Numbered from the stretch's first letter, positions 1 to 9,112 are shown. The stretch is DNA of 64,000 nt from Planctomycetes bacterium MalM25 (GCA_007745835.1 CP036424.1:1263001-1327000); one strand, 5' to 3'. Translations and numbers: made by a program. The notes: generated by a model not told the origin, from the letters alone.

Positions 1-1884
1 CCCCTCGCCGTTCACGCCGAGCATCGGCTCCTCCCAGCGGAGGTACGAGCGTTGCTCGGAGACCTTGCCGGGCGTCATCGTGTCGTAGTCCGACTCGCCC
101 CGGTCGGCGGCGTGCTCCGCTTGCTGGTGGCGGCGGCCGGCGGCGACCCAGTCGAAGCCCTCCTTGAGTTGGCTCTGGCCCTCCTCGCACTCGGGGCATT
201 CGTCGGCGCGGGAGTAATCGATCTTCACATGGCAGCCGTAGCACTGAGGTGTCCACGAGCTGTGGCACGTGTAGCACTCCATCGTCTCGAGGTGCTTCGC
301 TACCCCCTTCATCGCGACGACGCCCCGCTCGCTCACTTTGTCCTCGGCGATGAGCGACTTGAGCGGCTTCATCCGCAAGTCCTTACCCGCGGCGGTGTGG
401 ACGATGATCTCGTCGCCGTCGCGGACGACGTTCTCAAACGGGTTGCCCCGCGCGGTGAGCAGCAGGCCGTCCCGTGGATCGACGGGCGAGCCCTGCAGCG
501 TGTGCTCGAGCGGCTCCGCCGCCACGCCCCGCGCGGCTCCGTCGGCGGGGTCGTGCGAGAACTCGTCCATGAACCCGAGCGGCAGCTCCCAGGGGAAGCG
601 GTCGGGCGTGCCGTGGCAGTCGCTGCACTCGATCGACACGGCGGCGAGGTTCGCCGCGGCGAGGAAGCCGTCGCCGTGCACGTCGGTCGAGGTGTGGCAG
701 TCCTGGCAGGTCATCCCGATCTGGTAGTGGACGTCCTGCTGCATGGCGATGTAATGCTTGGTGTGCAGCTTCGGCTGGTCGGTCCCGTCCGCCGCGTAGG
801 GTGAGACGTAGGGCGTCTCCATGAGGCCCTGGAACGAGACGCCGATCCGCTTGCCCCGATCGTGGCAGGTGGTGCAGGTCTCGACCGGCACGCCGCTGTA
901 GGTGACGCCGTGCACGCAGACCTGCGTTTCGCGCGTGCCTTGGATCGAGTGGACCAGCGGGTGGCCGGGCTCGTCGCGCGAGATAGTCGGGTCGCCCCCC
1001 TCGTAGTAGCCCTCGTTGCTGTACGGGACGTGGCAGCTCGTGCAGCCCATGCCGCGGAAGTCGCCGCGGGTCTGGCGCCCCTTCACGGCGTGGTGGCAGC
1101 GTTGGCACTCTTGGCGGATGTAGGTGAAGGCGGCGAGGGAGGGGTCGTCGTTGAGCCTGTCGAGCTCGTCCTCCTTGAGCGCCTCGGGCAACGGCTCGTG
1201 GCGATCGACAAAGACGTTTGGCTCAAGTTCGCTGAGCCGCTCCATGTACTTGCGGTAGGCGGGTGTGCCGAGGCGTTCCTCGGGGTTGTCCGGGTTCTCG
1301 ACGGCGTAGTTGGCCCACTTGTGTTCGTAGCCGGTGAGCGAGCCGAACGCCCAGCAGACGCCCTGGATCTTGCCCGCCTCGGTCATCATGAGGCTGCGCC
1401 ACTGCACGCGGACTTGGTCCTCGTGGCATTGGCCGCAGGTCCGCTCGTTGATCCAGGGGCTGCCCGGGTCGGCGTAGAAGCCGCCGATCGGCCCGCCGGC
1501 GTGGGCGGCCGCTTTGTCCTTGGTCTCGCTGGCGTCGCCGCCGTGGCAGATGACGCACCCCGCGGGATCACCGAGGCTCTCGCCGCGGAGCATGATCTGC
1601 TCGAGCATCTTCGCGCCCGGCTCGCGGATCATCTCGATGCCGGCGTGGCACGCCATGCAGCCGGAGTCGGCCGCCTTCGGATAGTGCTCGACGAGCGAGG
1701 GGCCGCTGGTCTTCGCGTGCGCGGCGACCTGGGCGGCGGCCGCCGGGTCGGGCGCGAGGCGGATGCCGGGGCGTTCGCCCGGGCCCGCGGCGCCTTCGCT
1801 GCCGGCTCGCCCCCACGAGGCCGCAGCTCCCAACGCCGCCAGCCCAAGAATGGGCAGGATCCAGCGGAGGGGGAGGAGGGGCAT
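1..1884 (-). CDS. Multiheme c-type cytochrome, C-terminus cut by window edge
   Basis: An open frame runs from an ATG at 1884 off the left edge, giving about 628 visible residues. A hydrophobic N-terminal segment (residues about 7-22) looks like a signal peptide or membrane anchor. I count ten CXXCH haem-binding motifs in this frame: CMACH, CVICH, CGQCH, CQRCH, CTSCH, CTTCH, CQDCH, CSDCH, CYTCH and CYGCH, plus one CPEC pair without His. By family knowledge such proteins are exported, carry covalent haem c and move electrons in the periplasm or at the cell surface. The redox partner and substrate cannot be told. It is divergent from the amidohydrolase, with about 120 bp between them. Other frames here are shadows. 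Family identity is firm; the function is open. Confidence 0.93.
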   Translation of the reverse strand, partial: MPLLPLRWILPILGLAALGAAASWGRAGSEGAAGPGERPGIRLAPDPAAAAQVAAHAKTSGPSLVEHYPKAADSGCMACHAGIEMIREPGAKMLEQIMLRGESLGDPAGCVICHGGDASETKDKAAAHAGGPIGGFYADPGSPWINERTCGQCHEDQVRVQWRSLMMTEAGKIQGVCWAFGSLTGYEHKWANYAVENPDNPEERLGTPAYRKYMERLSELEPNVFVDRHEPLPEALKEDELDRLNDDPSLAAFTYIRQECQRCHHAVKGRQTRGDFRGMGCTSCHVPYSNEGYYEGGDPTISRDEPGHPLVHSIQGTRETQVCVHGVTYSGVPVETCTTCHDRGKRIGVSFQGLMETPYVSPYAADGTDQPKLHTKHYIAMQQDVHYQIGMTCQDCHTSTDVHGDGFLAAANLAAVSIECSDCHGTPDRFPWELPLGFMDEFSHDPADGAARGVAAEPLEHTLQGSPVDPRDGLLLTARGNPFENVVRDGDEIIVHTAAGKDLRMKPLKSLIAEDKVSERGVVAMKGVAKHLETMECYTCHSSWTPQCYGCHVKIDYSRADECPECEEGQSQLKEGFDWVAAGRRHQQAEHAADRGESDYDTMTPGKVSEQRSYLRWEEPMLGVNGEG

Positions 1885-2006
1885 GCGGGGCTCGTTGCGT
1901 GGCGGCGGCGAGTCCGAGAGTCTCCCACGTCCGGCTCCCCGCCGCAACGACATCCCCCGCAGGCTACAATCGCCAGCGTCACAGCTCCTCACTCGGGGTA
2001 GTTCCC

Positions 2007-3299
2007 ATGCGTTGCCGTTTCGCTCTGATTCTTTGTGCCCACGCGGCACTTCCGCTGATCGCTGCTGAACCGGCGGAGTGGATCGACACTCAGGCGCCCA
2101 GCGTCGTGGCGTTCTACAAGGAGCTGCACGCTTCGCCGGAGCTGTCGCTCCAAGAGGAGAAGACCGCGGCGAAGCTCGCCGACGTCTGGGAACGCGTGGG
2201 CTATGCGGTGACGCGCGGCGTGGGGGGGACGGGCGTGGTGGCGGTGCTCCAGAACGGCGACGGCCCGACGGTCATGCTCCGCGCCGACATGGACGGCTTG
2301 CCCGTTGTCGAACAGACCGGGTTGCCGTACGCCTCGAAGGTGCGTACCAAGGACAAGCGGGGCGCGACGGTCGGCGTGATGCACGCGTGCGGTCACGACA
2401 TTCACATGGCGAACCTCTTCGGAGCGTCGCGGCTGCTCGCGGAAAACCGCGACCGCTGGCGGGGCACGCTCGTCTGCATCGCGCAGCCGGCCGAGGAGCT
2501 GGGCGCCGGCGCCCAGGCGATGCTCGCCGACGGGCTCTTCGCCCGCTTCCCGCGGCCCGACTACGCGATCGCCCTGCACGCCGCCAACGACTTGGAGGCG
2601 GGCAAGGTCTCGGTCTGCTCGGGGTACTTCGGCGCAAACGTCGACTCGGTCGACATCCTCGTGAAGGGCCGCGGCGGGCACGGCGCGGCACCACACACGA
2701 CGGTCGACCCGATCGTCCTCGCCGCGCGGCTCGTGCTCGACTTGCAGACGATCGTCTCGCGTGAGCTGAAGCCGACCGAGCCGGCGGTGGTCACCGTCGG
2801 CTCGATCCAAGGCGGCACGAAGCACAACATCATCGGCGACGATTGCAAACTCCAATTGACCGTGCGGACGTACTCCCAAGAAGTGCGCGAGCAGATCGCC
2901 GAGGCGATCCGCCGCAAGGCGCGGGCGGCCGCGGCGAGCGTCGATGGCCCCGAGCCGGAGGTCGAGTACTCGGAGGGGACGCCCTCGCTGTACAACGACC
3001 CGGAACTGACCGCCCGCGTGGAGGGCGTGCTGCGCGAGACGCTCGGCGAAAATCGCGTCGTGACCGCTGAGCCGATGATGGGGGGCGAGGACTTCAGCCG
3101 CTACGGCAAAGCGGGCGTGCCGATCTGCATGTTCCGGCTGGGGACGATCAACAAAGAACGCCTCGACACCTGGGACGCCGCCGACGAGACGCCCCCCTCG
3201 ATGCACTCGTCGAAGTACTGGCCCGACCCCGACCCGGCCCTCCGCACCGGCATCCGAGCGATGGCGGCGATCGTTGAGGACCTGCTGCCAGTGGATTGA
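2007..3299 (+). CDS. Exported M20-family amidohydrolase (hippurate / IAA-amino-acid hydrolase type)
   Basis: The 430-residue product starts at the ATG at 2007, where a signal peptide begins (MRCRFALILCAHAALPLIAA). A longer frame reaches back to 1899 but its extra residues look non-coding. Metal-site motifs of the M20D amidohydrolases are present: RADMDGLP, then HACGHDIHMANL, then PAEELGAGA with the catalytic Glu pair, and a late GGEDFSRY. Family members hydrolyse N-acyl amino acids with two metal ions. The export signal suggests action in the periplasm on peptides or acyl-amino acids. The length is normal for the family. The substrate is inferred only at class level. Confidence 0.93.
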   Translation: MRCRFALILCAHAALPLIAAEPAEWIDTQAPSVVAFYKELHASPELSLQEEKTAAKLADVWERVGYAVTRGVGGTGVVAVLQNGDGPTVMLRADMDGLPVVEQTGLPYASKVRTKDKRGATVGVMHACGHDIHMANLFGASRLLAENRDRWRGTLVCIAQPAEELGAGAQAMLADGLFARFPRPDYAIALHAANDLEAGKVSVCSGYFGANVDSVDILVKGRGGHGAAPHTTVDPIVLAARLVLDLQTIVSRELKPTEPAVVTVGSIQGGTKHNIIGDDCKLQLTVRTYSQEVREQIAEAIRRKARAAAASVDGPEPEVEYSEGTPSLYNDPELTARVEGVLRETLGENRVVTAEPMMGGEDFSRYGKAGVPICMFRLGTINKERLDTWDAADETPPSMHSSKYWPDPDPALRTGIRAMAAIVEDLLPVD

Positions 3300-3314
3300 A
3301 CCACGCTCGTTCCT

Positions 3315-3390
3315 GAGCCGAAGGCGCTAGCCTCGGGCGAATCAGGGGCGATGCCTTCTTGCGCTGCGCCCGAGGCTAGCGCCTACGGCT
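3315..3390. repeat. Palindromic intergenic repeat, family A copy 1
   Basis: The arm at 3315-3339 reads GAGCCGAAGGCGCTAGCCTC followed by GGGCG. Its near-perfect reverse complement lies at 3367-3390, with a 27-nt loop. The same arms recur at 9004-9102. The copy sits between the convergent M20 amidohydrolase and SGNH hydrolase genes, so it could form a strong hairpin at both transcript ends. No T-tract follows it. Confidence 0.85.
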
Positions 3391-3402
3391 AAGGTACCCG
3401 AC

Positions 3403-4170
3403 TCACTCGGCGAGCAGCCGCTCGACGTGCGGCCCGATCGCGTCGGCCCACAGGCGGTAGCCCTCGGCGGTGGGGTGGAGCAGGTCGGGCATGATCTTCT
3501 CGGGGAGGACGCCCTCCTCGGTGAGGAAGACCTCGTTGATGTTGAGGAACTCAACGTGGCTGCGTTCGCCCAGCTCGGCGATCCGCTCGTTGATCGCGTC
3601 GTTGATGACGCGGAGCGGGTCGTCGGTTGTCGCGCCACGCGGGAAGACGCCCAGCAGCAAGACCTTGCTCTCGGGCGAGAGCTCGTGCAACCGATCAACG
3701 ATCGCGGTCACGCCCGCGGCGGTCTGTTCGGGCGGGTCCTGGCGGTGCCCCGTGTTGTTGGTGCCGATCATCATCACGAACAACTTCGGCGAGAGGCCGG
3801 CGAGCTGGTTGTTCGCTTCGCCCGCGTCGCCCAGGCCGAGGCGCCACAGCACCTGCTCGGTCCGGTCTCCACTGAAGCCGATGTTGAAGGCGCCGTGCTT
3901 CGCGAACCGCTCGGCCCAGAGCTGCTTGCCCGCGTTCTCCCAGCTGTGCGTGATCGAGTCGCCCACGAAGACGACGCCCAGCGGTTCGCCCGAGGCGACC
4001 AGGCGGTCCCGTTCGGCGAGCTTCTCCTGGTGCCGGCCGGGCCACCAATCCTGCGCCCAGTCGTCGCGCTGCGGCACGGGCGTCGTCGCCTGTGGCGTCG
4101 TCGAGTTTTCCTTGGCGGCGGCGGGCAGAGAAGCGAGCAACAGGACGATGAGGATCGAGGCGCGTGACAT
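3403..4170 (-). CDS. Exported SGNH/GDSL-family hydrolase
   Basis: This 255-residue protein begins with a signal peptide (MSRASILIVLLLASLPAAA). SGNH blocks are visible: block I VFVGDSITHSW with the nucleophilic Ser, block III MMIGTNNTGH with the oxyanion Asn, and block V DLLHPTAEGY with the catalytic Asp and His. It resembles platelet-activating-factor acetylhydrolase gamma-like esterases, which remove acetyl or acyl groups from lipids or polysaccharides. The frame stays open far upstream to 5409, through the permease gene, but that part is a shadow; the ATG at 4170 with its signal peptide is the sensible start. It follows the peptide transporter operon after about 75 bp. Confidence 0.92.
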   Translation of the reverse strand: MSRASILIVLLLASLPAAAKENSTTPQATTPVPQRDDWAQDWWPGRHQEKLAERDRLVASGEPLGVVFVGDSITHSWENAGKQLWAERFAKHGAFNIGFSGDRTEQVLWRLGLGDAGEANNQLAGLSPKLFVMMIGTNNTGHRQDPPEQTAAGVTAIVDRLHELSPESKVLLLGVFPRGATTDDPLRVINDAINERIAELGERSHVEFLNINEVFLTEEGVLPEKIMPDLLHPTAEGYRLWADAIGPHVERLLAE

Positions 4171-4244
4171 CGAGGCGTTCCGGAAGAGTGTGGGGATCGG
4201 ATCCCCAGGATACTCAGGATCGCGGGCCGATCCGGACAAAAAAA

Positions 4245-5546
4245 TCAGCGCCCTTTCATCCGCGGGTCGAACGCGTCCCGCAAGCCGTCGCCCAGGAAGT
4301 TCAGTGCGAAGAGCGTGGCCCCAATCGCGAGGCTCGGGAAGACGATCAGCCACCAGTAGATCTTCACCGGCGTGATGACCTGGATTCCCTCGTTCGCCAG
4401 GAGGCCCCACGAGACGTCGGGCGGCTCGACCCCCAGGCCGAGGAACGACAGGAACGCCTCGAACAGGATGACGCGCGGGATCGTCAGCGTCAGGTAGACC
4501 AGCACGATGCTGAACAGGTTGGGCACGAGGTGCCGGAAGACGATCGCCAACTGCGACACGCCGAGCGATCGGGCCGCCTCGACGTACTGCTCGTTGCGGA
4601 GCGACACCACCTGCCCACGCACGACGCGGGCCATCGTGAGCCAGTAGATGGCGCCCACGACGAAGTAGAAGATCGTGATCCGGTCGACGCCGTAGCTGGC
4701 CAGGGTCTCTTTGACCGAGTCCTCGCTGAGGATCGAGATCACGAAGATCACCAGGAAGACAAACGGGATGCTGTACAGCACATCGACGATCCGCATCATC
4801 AGGTTGTCGACCCACCCGCCCGCGTAGCCGGAGATGGCGCCGTACGTGACGCCGATCACGAGCGAGACGAGCGTCGCCACCAGGCCAACGATCAGCGAGA
4901 CGCGCCCGCCCCAAAAGATGCGGCTGAGGAGGTCGCGGCCCAGCTTGTCGCGGCCGCACACGCTGCCGAGCTGCCACTCGCCGAACAGGGCGTGCCGCGT
5001 GCGGACCATCCAACGCGCGATCGGGTAGAGCTTGGGGAAGCCGACGTCGCCGTAGGGACGCTGGGTGAGCGAGTTGACGGTCGCCCTCGCTTGCGCCAGA
5101 TCGCGGTAGAGTGAGTCGTTGGCCTCCTCGTTGAGATCGTCGCCGCGGTTCCGGTAGGCCCGCTGCGCGGCTTGCAAGCTCGCACGAGCCTCGGGGAGAG
5201 ACACCCAGGTCTTCTCGAGGGTCTCCGGATCGAACTCGAACGACTCCTCGAACAGTGGCGTGAGCGACGGCTCGGCGAACATGAGCTTCGTCAGATCGCG
5301 GTCGGGCGGCTGCAGCGGCAGCAGCGGCGTGAAGAACGCCAGCAGCACCACCGCCACGAGCATCCCGAGGGCCGCCATCGCCGGCTTGTTCCGCTTGAGC
5401 CGTCGCCACGCGTCCTGCGTCAGCGAGACGCCGGCTTGGAGGTTCCCGTTCGGCTCGTTGCTCAGACCGTCGCCGGCGGGGGAGAGGGCGGCGCTGCTGA
5501 TGACCTTGCCGGCCGGGACGCTCGGTTTCTCGTCGTGGTTCGACAT
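4245..5546 (-). CDS. oppC: Oligopeptide ABC transporter permease, OppC type
   Basis: Inner-membrane permease of 433 residues. The N-terminal TM (around 50-75) is followed by a long periplasmic stretch of about 130 residues, then the five-TM permease core. The EAA loop is visible as EAARSLGVSQLAIVFRHLVP, and the family ending FNFLGDGLRDAFDPRMK is nearly exact. An upstream ATG at 5564 exists, but the ATG at 5546 has GGGAG seven bases before it and lies just after the oppB stop, so I prefer it. It is the third gene of an oppABC operon. It pairs with OppB to form the channel and needs OppD/F ATPases, which are not in this window. The extra periplasmic loop is longer than in enterobacterial OppC. 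Confidence 0.93.
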   Translation of the reverse strand: MSNHDEKPSVPAGKVISSAALSPAGDGLSNEPNGNLQAGVSLTQDAWRRLKRNKPAMAALGMLVAVVLLAFFTPLLPLQPPDRDLTKLMFAEPSLTPLFEESFEFDPETLEKTWVSLPEARASLQAAQRAYRNRGDDLNEEANDSLYRDLAQARATVNSLTQRPYGDVGFPKLYPIARWMVRTRHALFGEWQLGSVCGRDKLGRDLLSRIFWGGRVSLIVGLVATLVSLVIGVTYGAISGYAGGWVDNLMMRIVDVLYSIPFVFLVIFVISILSEDSVKETLASYGVDRITIFYFVVGAIYWLTMARVVRGQVVSLRNEQYVEAARSLGVSQLAIVFRHLVPNLFSIVLVYLTLTIPRVILFEAFLSFLGLGVEPPDVSWGLLANEGIQVITPVKIYWWLIVFPSLAIGATLFALNFLGDGLRDAFDPRMKGR

Positions 5547-5550
5547 GCCA

Positions 5551-6465
5551 TCACTCCCATTCAACGCGGGGATCGAGCACGCCGTAGAGCAGATCGACGA
5601 TCAGGTTCATCGAGTACAGCAGCGCGGTGTAGAGCAGGACGAGGCCCATCGAGATCGGGTAATCGCGGTCGACCGCAGCCTGCACGAAGTGCCAGCCGAG
5701 GCCGGGGATCGCGAAGATCTGCTCGATCACCGGCGAGCCGGTCAGGATGCCGGCCACGGCGGGGCCCAGGAACGAGACGACCGGCAGCAGGGCCGTCGGC
5801 AGCGCGTGCTTGGCGATCACCGTGAAGGGCGAGAGACCCTTCGCTCGGGCGGTGCGGATGTGGTCCTGCGATAGCACGTCGAGCATGCCGGTCCGCGCGA
5901 TCCGCGCCACGTACGCCGCGTACGGCGCGCCGAGGCAGAAGGCGGGCAGCACGAGTTGCTCCAAGGAGCCCCAGCCGGCAGCGGGGAGCAGCGGGATCGT
6001 GAAGACGAACAGGATGATCGCGAAGCCGGCGACCATGAAGTTGGGCAACGCGATGCCGATCGTCGCGATCGACATGACCGCGAAGTCGGTGGCCGTTCCG
6101 CGGAAGACGGCCGACACGACCCCCGCCACGAGGCCGACACTGAACGCGATCGACAGCGCCAGCAGGCCGAGCGCCGCCGAGACGGGCAGGCCCTCCTTCA
6201 CCAGCGTGTTGACGGTGAAGTCCTTCCTGAAGGAGGCGCCCAGGTTCCCCGAGGCCATCTGCTTCATCTTCTCCCAGTACTGCTCGTGGACCGGCAGGTC
6301 GAGGTTGTACTGGCGTTTGATGTTTGCCTCGATCTCGGGCTCGAGCGCACGCTCCGCGTCGTACGGCCCGCCCGGCACGGCGCGCATCAGGAAGAACGAG
6401 ATCGTGAAGACCACCCACAGCGTGACCAGCATCCAGCCGAGCCGGCGGAAGACGAAGGAGATCAT
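5551..6465 (-). CDS. oppB: Oligopeptide ABC transporter permease, OppB type
   Basis: The 304-residue inner-membrane permease is of normal OppB length. It has an N-terminal TM (about 8-30), a periplasmic segment with the conserved QYNLDLP near 55, and five further TMs. The EAA loop region contains DHIRTARAKGLSPFTVIAKH, which contacts the ATPase subunits, and the protein ends in the typical YGVLDPRVEW. Its ATG overlaps the oppA stop codon by four bases (ATGA), so translation is probably coupled. The oppC start follows only a few bases after its stop. The operon imports oligopeptides into the cytoplasm, consistent with the nearby peptidases. Confidence 0.95.
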   Translation of the reverse strand: MISFVFRRLGWMLVTLWVVFTISFFLMRAVPGGPYDAERALEPEIEANIKRQYNLDLPVHEQYWEKMKQMASGNLGASFRKDFTVNTLVKEGLPVSAALGLLALSIAFSVGLVAGVVSAVFRGTATDFAVMSIATIGIALPNFMVAGFAIILFVFTIPLLPAAGWGSLEQLVLPAFCLGAPYAAYVARIARTGMLDVLSQDHIRTARAKGLSPFTVIAKHALPTALLPVVSFLGPAVAGILTGSPVIEQIFAIPGLGWHFVQAAVDRDYPISMGLVLLYTALLYSMNLIVDLLYGVLDPRVEWE

Positions 6466-8399
6466 TCTTCGCCCTCCCGCTGCCCCGGTTTGCCGAGCGT
6501 GATCTCACGGACGGGCGCCTTTGACATGAAGTCGTTCGGTCCCTCCGCCTCGCGGTCGATCGACAGGGCCCATAGGGGGTGCCGGTCCTCGAGGTTGTTG
6601 TACCAGCCGTACACGTGCGGCGCGACCATGCTGCGCGACACGTAGTAGTAGATCGGCATGACCGGGACCTCACGCATGAGGATCGCCTCCGCCTGCTGGA
6701 ACATGGCGAGGCGTTTGGCGGGGTCGGTTTCGGTCTTCGCGTCCTTGATGAGCCGGTCGAACTCGTCGTTGCTCCAGCCCGTGTTGTTGTTCTCGCCGCC
6801 GGAGAGGAAGAGGTCGAGCATCGTGTTCGGGTCGAGGTAGTCGCCGATCCAGGCGCGGCGGCAGACGTCGTATTTCAGCTGCCGCTGGCTAGAGAGGTAG
6901 GTGCCCCATTCTTCGTTGCGTGTGGAGACGTTGATCCCCAGGCCCCGCCGCCACTGCTTGCGGATCAGCTCGGCGATTGTCTGGTGCTGCTGCTCGTAGT
7001 TGTAGAGGATCTCGATCTTCGGGAAGCCGGTCCCGTCGGGGTAGCCCGCCTCGGCGAGGAGGCGCCGGGCCTTCTCCAGGTTGGTGTTCTCGCACTCGGG
7101 GGGCTCGTAGTCGGGCAGGCCGGGGGGCGTGAACGACCGCGCCGGCAGCTCGCCAGCGCAGGCCGTCGTGACGATCTCACGCCGATCGACCGCCAGCACC
7201 AACGCCTGGCGGACCCGCACGTCGTCGAATGGCTTGCGCGACGTGTTGAAGCTGTAGAAGTAGGTCCCGAACTGCGCGTCCGGGTTGAAGTCGTTCCGCG
7301 GCGGGTCGGCGTCGAACAGCTCTCGCGAGATGAGCGGCGCCACCTTCGTGATCCAGTCGACCTTGCCGGTCTCGTACAGGTTGAAGCTCGTCGTCAGGGA
7401 CTGCACGGTGAGGGCGTCGATCGTTTCGAGCGCCACGTGATCCTTGCCCCAGTAGTGCTCGTTCCGCCTCAGGCGGATCCGGTCGCGAATGCGGCGGAAC
7501 TCGAGGCGGAACGGGCCGTTGGTGACCAGGTTCTCCGGCTTGGTCCACTGCAATGGGCCGTGCGTCTCGACACAGGTCTGGTTGACCGGGAAGAGCGGGT
7601 AGAAACCGAGTAGGTTGATCCAGTACGGGGTGGGCGATTCGAGCACGGTCTCGAACGTATAGTCGTCCACCGCCCGGATGCCGACCTCGCCGAAGTCGAG
7701 CAGGAGCTGCTTGCACGGCTCCGCGCCCGAGGGAGCGTCCTCTCCGACGCGGAAGCGGCGTTCCGAGCCGTTCACGCCGACGACGAACGTGCGCAGGTCG
7801 AGGAACTTCTCCTTGTCGGCGAGTTCCTCTTCGCTGGCGTTCGGGTCGGTCTCGATGGCGATCAGCTCGCCCCGCAGTACCTGGCCACGGGCGTGGGGCA
7901 GGGCGTCGGCGGGGCGTTCGAACAGCTCGACCTCGACCCGTTCGCCGACCTCCACGCCCCGCGCGGCGCGGCTGTAACGCTGGGCGTTCTTGACGTACCA
8001 CGCTTGGTAGGCGTACTCGGCGAGCGTCTGCGGGTCGAGGAAACGCCGCATGCTATAGACAAAGTCGTGGGCCGTGAGGGGCGAGCCGTCGGTCCACTTC
8101 GCGTCCTTCCGCAGGTGGAAGGTGTAGGTGAGCCCGTCCTCCGAGAGGTCCCACCGTTCCGCCACGCCGGGCAGCGGTTTGCGTTCTTTGGGCCCGAGGC
8201 GGACGAGGCCCTCGTAGAGGGCGTCGATGATCCGCCCCTCCGGAGCCCCGGTCACGACCGCCGGATCGATCGACTCGATCTCGGTGTCGTTGTTGAAAGT
8301 GAAGTCGGCGGGGGGGAGCTGCCCCTGATAAACGATCGACACCACGCCCGCCAGCAGCAGGGCGAAGATCGCGATAGCGGTGGCGAGACGGGGCGACAT
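6462..8399 (-). CDS. oppA: Peptide ABC transporter substrate-binding protein, OppA type
   Basis: Residues 1-25 from the ATG at 8399 form a hydrophobic signal or membrane anchor without a lipobox Cys. The 645-residue protein then shows the SBP family 5 pattern: NNDTEIESIDPAVVTG near the N-terminus, RKDAKWTDGSPLTAHDF near 110, and the LVLAVDRREIV region near 410. A GTG seven codons upstream (8420) is an alternative start; neither start has a clear Shine-Dalgarno sequence. It captures oligopeptides in the periplasm and hands them to OppB/OppC. It is longer than E. coli OppA (about 540), with an insertion between residues about 145 and 230. It is first in the operon and overlaps oppB by four bases. 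Confidence 0.94.
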   Translation of the reverse strand: MSPRLATAIAIFALLLAGVVSIVYQGQLPPADFTFNNDTEIESIDPAVVTGAPEGRIIDALYEGLVRLGPKERKPLPGVAERWDLSEDGLTYTFHLRKDAKWTDGSPLTAHDFVYSMRRFLDPQTLAEYAYQAWYVKNAQRYSRAARGVEVGERVEVELFERPADALPHARGQVLRGELIAIETDPNASEEELADKEKFLDLRTFVVGVNGSERRFRVGEDAPSGAEPCKQLLLDFGEVGIRAVDDYTFETVLESPTPYWINLLGFYPLFPVNQTCVETHGPLQWTKPENLVTNGPFRLEFRRIRDRIRLRRNEHYWGKDHVALETIDALTVQSLTTSFNLYETGKVDWITKVAPLISRELFDADPPRNDFNPDAQFGTYFYSFNTSRKPFDDVRVRQALVLAVDRREIVTTACAGELPARSFTPPGLPDYEPPECENTNLEKARRLLAEAGYPDGTGFPKIEILYNYEQQHQTIAELIRKQWRRGLGINVSTRNEEWGTYLSSQRQLKYDVCRRAWIGDYLDPNTMLDLFLSGGENNNTGWSNDEFDRLIKDAKTETDPAKRLAMFQQAEAILMREVPVMPIYYYVSRSMVAPHVYGWYNNLEDRHPLWALSIDREAEGPNDFMSKAPVREITLGKPGQREGEE

Positions 8400-8485
8400 G
8401 CTTAGCAGCTTAGGAGGCACCGGCCCGGCACGCCAGACGGACCCGCGGCTTGGCGCTCGGGGCGCCTCCCCGTTCAGCTAGGGGG

Positions 8486-8980
8486 ATGGAACACGTCCGG
8501 CACGCCGAATGCCGCCAGCTCGAGCGCCCCCGCGAGTTGATCGTCGTGTGCGCCCCGCTGCGCAGCAACGTCAACCTATCGCGCATCGCCCGCGCGGCGG
8601 GCTGCTGCGGAGTGACGCGGATCATCGCCACGGGTCGGCCCATGAAGCTCGATCCGGAGATCGCCCGCGACGCGGCCGACTCGATCACGCTCGAGAACCG
8701 CCGGTCGCTCGACCCGGTGCTCAAGGATTTGCGGAAGGAGGGCTACCGGCTGGTCGGTCTCGAGCAGACGACCGACTCGCACGACATCCACCGGTACGCC
8801 TTCCCGCGGAAGGCGGCCCTGGTGATCGGGAACGAGCGGACCGGGCTCACGAACGAGTCGCTCGCCCTCCTGGACGAGGCGATCGAGATCCCCGTGTGGG
8901 GCCTGCCCCACAGCTACAACGCCGCGACCGCCACGTGCATGGCGCTGTACGAGTACTGCCGGCAGTGGCCGGACGGGTAG
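8486..8980 (+). CDS. SPOUT-family (TrmH/SpoU) RNA 2'-O-methyltransferase
   Basis: A 164-residue protein with the three SPOUT knot motifs: SNVNLSRIARAAGCCG (motif 1, with the conserved N and R), ALVIGNERTGLTNE (motif 2) and IPVWGLPHSYNAATATCMAL (motif 3). This is the minimal TrmH/TrmL-like catalytic core that transfers a methyl group from S-adenosylmethionine to a ribose 2'-OH in tRNA or rRNA. The ATG at 8486 follows a GGGGG stretch and fits the domain start; an earlier GTG at 8450 would add only unconserved residues. The motif 3 variation S-Y-N-A-A-T-A is close to canonical. The exact target nucleotide is unknown. Confidence 0.92.
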   Translation: MEHVRHAECRQLERPRELIVVCAPLRSNVNLSRIARAAGCCGVTRIIATGRPMKLDPEIARDAADSITLENRRSLDPVLKDLRKEGYRLVGLEQTTDSHDIHRYAFPRKAALVIGNERTGLTNESLALLDEAIEIPVWGLPHSYNAATATCMALYEYCRQWPDG

Positions 8981-9003
8981 CCGCGTTCCTGCACAGCAGC
9001 ACG

Positions 9004-9102
9004 GAGCCGAAGGCGCTAGCTGAGCTGAGCCGAAGGCGCTAGCCTCGGGCGCCGCCAAGTTGAGACGCTCCGTGAGTCGCCCGAGGCTAGCGCCTTCGGC
9101 TC
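9004..9102. repeat. Palindromic intergenic repeat, family A copy 2 with extra half-arm
   Basis: Left arm 9027-9051 and right arm 9078-9102 are reverse complements identical to the family A arms at 3315-3390. An additional truncated left arm, GAGCCGAAGGCGCTAGC, lies at 9004-9020, as if one arm had been duplicated. The copy again lies between convergent genes (RNA methyltransferase and oxidoreductase). Confidence 0.87.
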
Positions 9103-9112
9103 ACCGACTCGG

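Noticed and set aside
3403-5409. A 668-residue SGNH protein covering both the hydrolase and OppC DNA
   Set aside because: The upstream half is a shadow of oppC; a signal peptide begins exactly at the ATG at 4170.
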